Below, piece after piece: positions 12,437 to 23,400 of a stretch of 64,000 nucleotides of DNA. The notes under the pieces are model-generated. The model was given only the letters and a program-made list of their open reading frames with translations, did not search any database and had not been told where the DNA came from. Numbering within the stretch: the stretch's first letter is position 1; every line of letters begins with the position of its first letter. Source of the stretch: Argopecten irradians (taxonomy: Eukaryota > Mollusca > Bivalvia > Pectinida > Pectinidae); NCBI RefSeq assembly GCF_041381155.1, contig NC_091143.1:34772679-34836678 (forward strand), written 5' to 3'. The translations under genes and the position numbers were made by a program.

Positions 12437-13668
12437 ACATTACCTATGAGGAAATTAATTTATATGATTGTTTTTGTTGTTTAACAACGACATTATAAAT
12501 ATGTAACTCAGATATAAAACTAGAACAAGACCAGTACACAAATACAGTATTTATTTCCAAACCTAAAAACTATCTATAGAAATAATGAATATCAAAATCA
12601 AAACATTGTCAAAACATGAAGATGATGTGTGAATCTTAAATAGGACAAAGTCGTTATTTATATTGAATATGTAATGACAATTAAACCTTGATAGATTTAT
12701 CGCATCCTAATCTGGAAAACAAAACTAAGGGAGGTAACTGTCATAAATCAGAATCAGAGTTATCTCCACTTACACTGCTGACTTATTGGGTATGAACAAA
12801 AATATTGAACCCATTATTAAAACGGAAAATAGTTAATGAAATGGCACCACAGACTCACAATAGTCTGAATATATACATATAAATTATATCATTAATGGAA
12901 GAGTTCTTTTAATTCAATATCAACATACGTTATTTAAATGTGGTAACTTAAAGTACAATGCAACAGGCTATCTGCAAGCTTGCCCTATGATAATGTTATT
13001 AAAGTGATAGTGATCAATATTGGATGCTGACACGTGCTAGAACGCCTTTTTTATAACGAGAAAGAACTATTGCACCATTTATTGGAGAGTGACATAAACT
13101 TTGAAATATGAGTTTCTTGAAATGCATGAAATGAAAATCTTGGTACACACGCATTCAATTGACCAAGTTATGATCAGACTAAACATGCGAAATCATGATT
13201 AAACATTATCATGAACATTATTTTCATGAAAACAGCACAAGACTTTTTTCTCACAAATTACTTACAAATTTATGGCGAGTGGTAATTGTGATATGAAAAG
13301 AACTTTGTCACAGTTTTATTGAAATGAATTTTAATGAAGTTTATTGTTTACAGATGTATTTCCTAGTTATTTTTTTTAATATAGAGGAAAGAAATTTAGT
13401 TTTCTTTAGCAAAGCTATTCTGTATAATGCATAAAACCAAAACAGTGTAAGCATTGTAAAAACGGTTAAAGTAACTAATTTAGCAAAATCAAATTTTATT
13501 TTGAAATAGATCTTGAACAGTGCAGTGAATAATTCAAGCGTTCGTAATAATAGCTATACTAATATAATGTTAAAAAAAAATTAGCTCAATCTTTTATATT
13601 TGCAAAATGTCTAGCGTGAAAAGCATTAAAATTTGATTACCACTAAAATATGAACTTTTACGGTATTA

Positions 13669-13817
13669 AAGGATTAACTTGAATAGATTTTTTATGTTAT
13701 GTAACACAAAAATCATGGTGTTTTCTAAATAAACCGTGAAGTGGTTTATGATGAGAGTACACTCAGATTTTTGTGTTATATCTCCATAACATAAAAAATT
13801 TATTCAAATTAATCCTT
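13669..13817. mobile_element. Short palindromic MITE-like element
   Basis: AAGGATTAACTTGAATA and ATTTTTTATGTTATG at the left are mirrored by CATAACATAAAAAATTTATT and CAAATTAATCCTT at the right. An inner pair, AACACAAAAATC with GATTTTTGTGTT, extends the arms. About 149 bp in all with no coding capacity. Confidence 0.55.
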
Positions 13818-14421
13818 ATAATTCAATTAACTAAAGATAATCTCTTCAATACTCAAAATTCATTTTAGAACTCTTTTGTCTATGAAATCATTACGCTGTT
13901 ATATAAGCCAATCAGAAGCATCGTCACTAACGGCAACGCCATTTTTTCCTTAATGGGCTGATAAAGTAAATTTTTAAGCCAATGAAAATGCTCGTAACAA
14001 GCAAAATTGAATTATTAGGAAATAAAATCCAAAGAGAACATTTACTATCCTAATAGTACTGGAATATGCCACAACAGTTTGGGTTAATTGTAGTGTAAGT
14101 GTTGGCTATTTAATACAAGTGATGCTATTCTCCTAACATACATATTATAAATACCCAAAAGTGTTAAAACTAACATTACAATCAAGCAACTGATTAAAAT
14201 GTCAATTCTCTAAAACCAGGCCAGCACTGACTTAATACTGTTCATTCAGCAAACAAGTTTCTTTTTTACCTGTATTTTTGCCGAATATTATTTATATCGG
14301 CAAATAGTGCAAAGAGCAATTAATTTAGCATGGACAACAAATTGGAGTTGAAAAGATCCAGATATGTAGTACTTTGATTGGCATTACTCATTTAAACTTA
14401 ATATCCAGTCTCGGTACAATA

Positions 14422-17400
14422 TTACAAGTGGCCCTTCATAACATCCTGTAGTTTTCTTCTTGCTTCCATTACTTTTGTCTCTTGGCGTCGTATGTCATCT
14501 TCTGATACAATCATTTGCTGAAATAAGATATATAAAAATAACAGACAATCATTAATAATTTATCAATAAATGCCTATATAATGTGAATGTAACATAAACT
14601 TCATGCTTTAAGAAAAATCATAAAACCATATCTACAAGGCACCTATTATTTAAATCATATTTAGACTCGTCATAAAATGGATTTATCTCCAGATCCCTTT
14701 GCACCAGAAAATATGCCTCTATTACTGAATGAGTTTATCTTTGATTTATCTCCCCTTTGACCCAAGCCTAACTCAAGATTTGTCCTCTTATAATTCTAGG
14801 GTACAACTTCCACTGGAATATTTCTATCTAAAATCTGAGAGCACAAGTCAAGTTGGCCTCAGAATAACATATGCACATTGATAGTAATATAACAATTTTT
14901 TCATTGAATATTGATACAGTGCAAAGATTTCATAGAGTTGAATCCTTTCATCCAGATGATGAAAAGTTCCCATATGTTGCACAAAAATAAAGCATCTTGG
15001 ATTTATCTCACTGTCAACTATCAAGAATAAGCTCTTCACCATTTAATACACAATCCTCGATTTCCCAGGGGTTGCTATTACTGTCGTCATAAACACCCCT
15101 GGAACATGTCATAGCAAAACTGAAGGTTATGTGCCACAGCAGATGAGAAAGGAAGTTTGGTCCTTTTAATGTACATTAAAAGAATTGTATAATGGATGTG
15201 TTACGATCAGTAACGGCGATTATTATACACAGGAATAAAGATTCATGACATCGTCATATTTCCCACTGAACAACTGAGGTCTAGCCCCGATCTGAGAATG
15301 GTTATAAACTCAGCTACACGCAATGTGATATACGTGATTAAAAGACAGAGAATCATAATTATATTCATTACTGATATTGGCATAATTAATAGAATGTATA
15401 TTTTATTATTAGAATTACTTGTGTGACGAATAACTGTCGAACTAACTAGCGATTTGAATCTAAACTAGAGCGTTAACATTTGGATTGAGTATTGAGATTC
15501 GACAGATAACAAAAATGACACAAAGTATGTTACATATATTTTTATCTAGAAACATTTATAAATATGTTCTTTTATGTTCATGGAAGTCACCTGAACTATG
15601 CTGCGAGATTGATATGTCATAAAACGTCATATTCGAGCCAGAGGCAAAAAATTACAGTTGACTATTTAGAGCTTTGAAGTTGGGCGTCTCTCTTTACTTC
15701 AGTTTTACTTTGACATATTCCATGGCTGGCTACCACAACAATAGTAATAGTAGCCCCAGGAATATCGAGGATTTATATTCACATGAGAAATGGACATAGT
15801 ACAAAATACTTGAGATTAAATTTAAACCTAGCTATACACAGATAATAATTTTTCATATGAAATTCAAGTGAAATTCACATGAAGGCCCTTTCACATGAAT
15901 TTCGTGTGAATATTTTTATCAAATGAAGATATCCGGTATAATGCCTGTGTATATGACAGGTTAAGATCAATTGATGCTGTATACCTACCTGTATATGTGG
16001 TTGGTTTGTGTCAATGTTGACTCCTGGGTTTTTGGCCAGTGTAGCTTTGTTGTTGGCCTGGCCAGTCACAGGGGCGTTACCTAAGTGTAGGGCAGCTGAT
16101 ATACTCTGTAGAATGTTTTCCGTGGTCAGTTCTGGTCCAACACCTGATGGAATACAAACGTAATTTTACATGGGCCGACACCTGATGAAATAGAAACATG
16201 ATTTTGTCACAGTTCTTCTCAGTATCTTAACACAACTTAAGTCCATGTGTCACAGCTCATCATCTCTTTTGATCTGATGATTATTGTCAATTTCAATTCT
16301 GGCCAACAACACCATATTATCTGTACAGTAAAACATGGTTATATCACTTTGTTTATATATATATTAGTGCTCTTATATATGTGTATATCAAAACAAGAGG
16401 CCCAGAGGGCCTGTATCGCTCACCTGGTTGTTTTTTTGGTTTTTTGTAATTATCACAAAGACTCTTACAATTAGAACAAGAGGCCCAGAGGACCTGTATC
16501 GCTCACCTGGTTTTTTGTTTTTGTTTTTTGTAATTATCACAAAGACTCTTACAATTAGAAAAATTAGTAAAATTGACCCCAAAATTTGTTTAATTTTGAA
16601 ACACAACCATATAATAATGCTATAGATACCATACAAATATGCTATCCAATACAAAGGTTCAGAGAGGAAGTAATTTATATGAAAATAGTAGCCTAATTGA
16701 CCTTTTTGGCCCCGAGTCTAAGGCCCCAGGGAGTCAGTCTCATCATTTGTACAATTTTGAATCCACACCCTATAAGGATGCTACCATTGCATTATGAGTG
16801 CTCTCCTATGCTTAGTTGCAGAGAAGAAGTCGTTTAAATGGAAATAGCCAAATGAATCCCTTTTGACCCCGCCCCTCAGCCCCCGGGGGATCAGCCCCAT
16901 CATTTGCACAATTTTGAATCCCCACCCTATAAGGATGCTACCATTGCATTATGAGCGTAATCCCATGTTTAGTTGCAGAGAAAAAGTTATTTTTATGGAA
17001 ATAGCCAAATTGACCCCTTTTGACCCCACCCCTCACGCCCCCGGGGGATCAGCCCCATCATTTGCACAATTTTGAATCCCCACCCTATAAGGATGCTACC
17101 ATTGCATTATGAGCGTAATCCCATGTTTAGTTACAGAGAAGAAGTGGTTTATACGGAAATAGTCATATTGACCACTTTTGACCCCACCCCTCAGGCCCCC
17201 GGGGAGTCAGCCCTATAATTTGCACAATTTTGAATCATCACCCTATAAGGATGCCACCATAGCATTATGGGTGCTATTTATATATATATCCCATGCTTAG
17301 TTGCAGAGAAGAAGTCATTTACATGGAAATAGCCAAATTGACCCCTTTGGACCTCGCCCCTCAGGCCCCTAGGGGGTCAGCCCCATCATTTGTAGAATTT

Positions 17401-20400
17401 TGAATCCCCATCCTATAACGATGCTACCATTGTATTATGAGTGCTATCCCATGCTTAGTTTCAGCGAAGAAGTTGTTTATATGGAAAAGCCAAATTGACC
17501 CCTTTTGACCCCGCCCCTCAGGCCCCCAGGGGGTCAGCCACATCATTTGTACAATTTTGAATCCCCACCCTATAAAGATGCTACAATTGCATTATGGATG
17601 CTATTCCATGCTTAGTTTCAGAGAAGAAGTCGTTTATATGGAAATAGCCAAATTGACTACTTTTGACCCCGCCCCTCAGGCCCCTGGGGGGGTCAGCCCC
17701 CTCATTTGTACAATTTTGAATCCCCACCCTATAAGGATGCTACCATTGCATTTTGGGTTCTCTCCCATGCTTAGTTTCAGAGAAGAAGTCGTTTAAATGG
17801 AAATAGCCAAATTGACCACTTTTGACCCCGCCCCTCAGGCCCCTAGGGGGTCAGCCCCATCATTTGTACAATTTTGAATCCCCACCCTATAAGGATGCTA
17901 CCATTGCATTTTGGGTTCTCTCCCATGCTTACTTTCAGAGAAGAAGTCGTTTAAATGGAAATAGCCAAATTGACCCCTTTTGGCTCCGCCCCTCAGGCCC
18001 CTAGGGGGTCAGCCCCATCATTTGTACAATTTTGAATCCCCACCCTTTAAGGATGATACCATTGCATTTTGGGTTCTCTCCCATGCTTACTTTCAGAGAA
18101 GAAGTCGTTTAAATGGAAATAGCCAAATTGACCCCTTTTGGTCCCGCCCCTCAGGCCCCTGGGGGGTCAGCCCCATCATTTGTACAATTTTCAGTTAGTA
18201 GCCCATAAGGATGCTACCAGTGAAATTTTGTTGAAATCCGACCAGCAGTTATGGAGAAGAAGTCGATTGTTGACGGACGGAACGGACGGACGGACGGACG
18301 GACGACGGACGCCACGGTATGGCATAAGCTGACCTTGGTCCTTCGGACCAGGTGAGCTAAAAATTAGTAAAATTGACTCCAAAATTTGTTTACTTTTGAA
18401 ACACAACCATATAATGATGCTATAGATACCATACAAATATGCTATCCAATACAAAGGTTCAGAGAGGAAGTGATTTATATGAAAATAGTAGCCTAATTGA
18501 CCTTTTTGGCCCCGAGTCTAAGGCCCAAGGGAGTCAGCCCTATACTTTGCCATACCGTTTAATTTTAAATCCCCAGCCTATAAGAATGTTACTATTGCAT
18601 TATGAGTGCTCTTCTATGCTGAGTTGCAGAGAAGAAGTCGTTCATAATGATAACTGCAAAAATTGCTCCCTTTCGACCCCGCCCCTCAGCCACCGGGGGA
18701 TCAGTCCCATCATTTGTACAATTTTGAATCCCCACCCTATAAGGATGCTACCATTGCATTATGAGTGCTCTCCCATATTTAGTTGCAAAGAAGAAGTCGT
18801 TTAAATGGAAATAGCCAAATTAATCCCTTTTGACCCTGCCCCTCAGCCCATGGGGGGAGGGGGGGGGGGGGTAAGTCCTATCATTTGTACAATTTTGAAT
18901 CCTCACCTTATAAGGATGCTACCATTGCATTATGAGGGTATTCCCATGTTTAGTTACAGAGAAGAAGTCGTTTATACGGAAATAGTCATACTGACCACTT
19001 TTGACTTTTGACCCACCCCCTCAGACCCCAGGGGGTCAGCCCCATCATTTGTACAAATTTTGAATCATCACCCTATAAGGATGATACCATTGCATTTTGG
19101 GTTCTATCCCATGCTTAGTTTCAGAGAAGAAGTCGTTTAAATGGAAATATCCAAATTGACCCCTTTTGGCTCCGCCCCTCAGGCCCCTGGGGGGTCAGCC
19201 CTATCATTTGTACAATTTTCAGTTAGTAGCCCATAAGGATGCTACCAGTGAAATTTTGTTGAAATCCGACCAGCGGTTATGGAGAAGAAGTCGATTGTTG
19301 ACGGACGGACAGACGACGGACGCCACGGTATGGCATAAGCTCACCTTGGTCCTTCGGACCAGGTGAGATAACAATTTTGATGGGGAATGAAAATGACAGT
19401 ACAGTATATATATAACCATAGATTCATTGTAAGCATGTTGGAACATTTTAATACCACTTGGCCACCGGGGCCCCCAACCCGGTGAAAGTGAGATGATGGG
19501 CTTAAAAGCTAGCTGTCTGTGAGTAAGAAGCCAACCCACAATTTTTGTTAGTTACTGGTTTAAATACTACCTAAATGACTCTGCTCATTGCTAGCTTTTG
19601 TCTTATCGATTTTAGTGTGTGTCGTGTCGGAGTATGTAAATTACCTTGTACATTTCTGGGTAAGTCGAGAGGCTGTAAGAACTCATCCCCACTGTCACAG
19701 GCTCGAATCCCCTGAAGTCTCTTCTCCCAAAACAACTGATCAGGAAAGAAAATCATAGTTTAAACAAAATATCCTCTACACTACACAATATCATACATCT
19801 AATGCATTTAATACCATATATAAATATTTCGAAAACTCAGTAGTTGCGCCCGAAATTTATTGAAGTATTAGTGTTGAACAGATGAGCACAGTAATATAAC
19901 TAATTCTAAACAATTATTGTTTGGCCAGTTATTTTTGTGAGGAAGATAATTGTGAGAATTCACAGAACATTCATTTATGATTGCGAAAAATTGATCTGCA
20001 AAATATTGATAAACGCAGGGTAATTAACCAGCTATATCGCATTAAAAATATGTAACTACATTGTGATCATCTTTTCCAGTGTTTTTCCTGGGTAGTTTGC
20101 GAAATTGCCACCTGGTAAAAATTAGGAATATTTGTGGGATAAAAATACGAAATTGGATAAAATTTTAAGCAGTGTTTATGGAAATTTTCGAAAAGGTTAG
20201 AAATAAACAATTATGCTTCCCTTAAAGAACCATTCTAAGAATGTACATACTAGAATACAATTTTCAGATTTGCGATTTCCGCATCAGTTTTTTTGTTTCA
20301 TCACACAAAATTCATGTCAGTCACGTGCACTCAATAATTTGGGAAATTTAGACATAGATTTTGGAAAAAAATAACAAGAAATACAATTTGGAATGAGGCC

Positions 20401-23400
20401 GAATTTCAGACCCAAATATATAGGCAGGAAAAACACTGTTTTCACACAATAAAGTGGTTAAAATTATGATGACAGTCTACTTAGAGTGTAGTATTGCAAG
20501 GAAAACATAAAGAAAACACAATAGACATATTATCTAATTACTCATTAGAAAAAAAAAAATTTCCCTCAAAGTTTTTCCTTTAAATAAAAAATGTAAATAC
20601 TGACCTGTTTCGGGGGATCTTGAGGGCCATGTTTCAGATCTGTTTTGGACTTACTCTCGATCCTGTTCTTGACCACAGTTACCGGCTGTTTGAAAATGGA
20701 CGCTGTCTGTCGGATGGGCAGTACTAGACTTGTATCATGACGTATTCCTTTTCAACAGCAGCAACATTATAATTAATCATTTATCGGTGAATATTTAAAA
20801 CAAAATGATATAATTATGAATATTCAGATGTCTATAAGAATTAAGTGAGTAAATATACATTTGAAATAATTTTTACATAAAATAGTAAGTTTTGGTCATC
20901 AAATCTTTATTAAGATAACTAGCAGTTAGATTATGTGATGATGTGATTTTGATGAGGACAAAGATGCAGCTATGCAAGATGATGGATACAATGCATGTGC
21001 AAATGACTTCAGATATATGATTTGTAATACAAAGTTATAGCATACAAAAACAAGAGCTGTTGGAGAACAGCAAAGCTCGCCTATTCAGAAGAAGTTGATG
21101 TTCAAGTATTTACTATTTAAACATGGAAATATGACAAATTAACAGACTCAAAAACCCCCTAACTTTAACATGGAAATATGACAAATTTGCACACTCAAAA
21201 ACCCCTAAAGGACCCCGGATTGGTTGTATTATTACGTTCAGCATCCATACACATTAGGAAAATAAAATCATAAACATTTATGATGACTTAAGCTTAAACA
21301 ATTGACGAAACAGAAACTTGCTCAAAAACTTTAACGTGAAATTAAATGGGACGCCAACGCCGACGTGACAACATTAGCTCCCCCTATTCTTCGAATAGGC
21401 GAGCTAATTAAGGTACCATATGGCGACTAGATATATTAGCTTGTTTTATAGTGAGACTGAAAATGATTTGTAGTTATCTTTATATGTTTTTGTTCTCCAG
21501 CAGCTAAAATATATTTTGGAATACAAATCTAGATATATGTCTATTAGACACATTTCCATCATCCAGGTTTTTGATAATGATAATTATATAACACTTCAGA
21601 CTCTACCAAGCATCCAAATTATTTTGAAACACATCCAGGGCAAGAAATATCCCAGGTCCGATTGGCCGAGACCAGTAAAATATGCTTCCGGGCAAGTGAA
21701 AATTGGTGTAAACTTGCCCGGTTTTAATGTTAATTACCCTATTTTGGGTAGACTTTGACTGAAATCTTAAATTCGGGCAAGTGGTTTTCAAAATAAGTTT
21801 CTTGCCCTGACATCATATCTATTTTGTAGGAATTGGCACAGATTGTGGTGTGTATATATACATAATTCAATTGATATCTAGAATGTTGGCCTCTGATAGC
21901 TTACTAAACTAGGGGAGATAATCTAGCATTAGCTGAGAAATTCTCCCCGAAAATTGTGATAGTAGGGTCAAATAGTGTAAACTATATTTCAATAATTGAA
22001 ACAAAACAATTATACTACTACTAATCATGAAATATCAGCTTTAACATGTCGGTTCCTCTCCTTTACATTAATTCACAGCTACCATTTAAAATCAAGCATG
22101 CATAATGGTACGGTAGAATATCATATTTTGACAGAGAGGGGATTTAAGGTAGTATTAATATTGTATGTAAGGTCAGTAATATGAAATATGCAAACCTTTT
22201 ATGACAAATGTTAACACACAAACAATTTTTACTAGGACTATTAAAACAACAGTTTTCTGTAAATAATGGAAAATATATATGAATGCAAGGCAGCACAAGC
22301 ATGACATGAAATAGATACAGTAGCATTATAAGACTGCTTCATTTTTTTATGTTGACCATGATTTCTTTATCCATTCTTCTTAAAAGGAAGTTCTGCACTT
22401 TTCAACTTCAGATTATAAGAAGTTTGAAATAAAAAAAAAAACAACTATAACTATCAGGGGTTTCATTATCGTTCAGGAGAGGCGGTACAATTGCAATTTC
22501 AGGGGGTACTTTTCTATACCATCTGTATGCTATATAATGTAATTTAACCAAAATCAGACGGTACCACAGCCAAGTTCAACCGGCAAAAAGTACTGGGTAC
22601 CGCCTGATATTGAAACCCCTGAACTATGGTAATCTTTATATCAAAATGGTCTCAATTTTACAGCAGATATATAATGTTACACAATCACAAATGTAATCAA
22701 TATATATACCAAACCCTGCATATAGATAATTTCTTCAAAGCGACATTTTTTTTTTGTATTTTTTTTATTAAATTCAAATGTCTTTGGCACTTATTGGGTC
22801 GAATACAGTAGTTGTTTTGATAAATACCAAATGATATAAAAGTCCAACTATTTGTTAAACTTTTAAATAGCGTACATAATATACAGAGTTTGGTACATTA
22901 TGAACAAATGACTTTAGTAATAAAATCAAAGGTATGAGTGATAATGTAAAACAGTAATGAATGAAGATGTGATCATGACACATTAGTAAAATGAATTTTG
23001 CTTCACATCAAAATGCAACCCAAGTGCAATGATTAGATATGAACAAGCCCGTTTTCACCACTCCAAACGATAAACCACTCAAGCAGATGAAAAGGGTGAA
23101 CTGTAGTTTATCTATACAATAAGTTGTAAAACTTAAATCGACAAACTACAGTTACCAGGGTTGACTGTACCCATCCAATCAAGCGATTGATGCGGATTAT
23201 GGAATGCAAGATGGCGGCGGATGAACAAATGAAATACATGATGAGTACATGTAAATGGTTAAACTTCAAATCAAAATAAACTGTTTTACATTTGATCGAC
23301 CAACCTCTTGTAGAATCATACGGTGTCCCCCTTGGGCGCTTACTTTTTCTGAGTGCACTATGTATGATTCTGCCTGTCCGAAAATCAAATGCACTTAAAT

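Larger units (their letters stand above)
9992..14421. other. Intergenic region between the 3' ends of PDIA3 and MBD2/3
   Basis: The two genes converge here. The first part is probably the PDIA3 3' UTR, whose length cannot be fixed. I see no coding exon. Repeats inside this stretch are listed separately at 11130-12050, 12321-12436 and 13669-13817. The rest is AT-rich, with no recognisable structure. The MBD2/3 3' UTR is expected in the right-hand part. Confidence 0.5.

Noticed and set aside
16388-19366. Many 60-120-residue open frames on both strands across 16.4-19.4 kb
   Set aside because: They follow the 157-bp tandem unit and repeat the same peptide; they come from the pearl-like cores, not genes.
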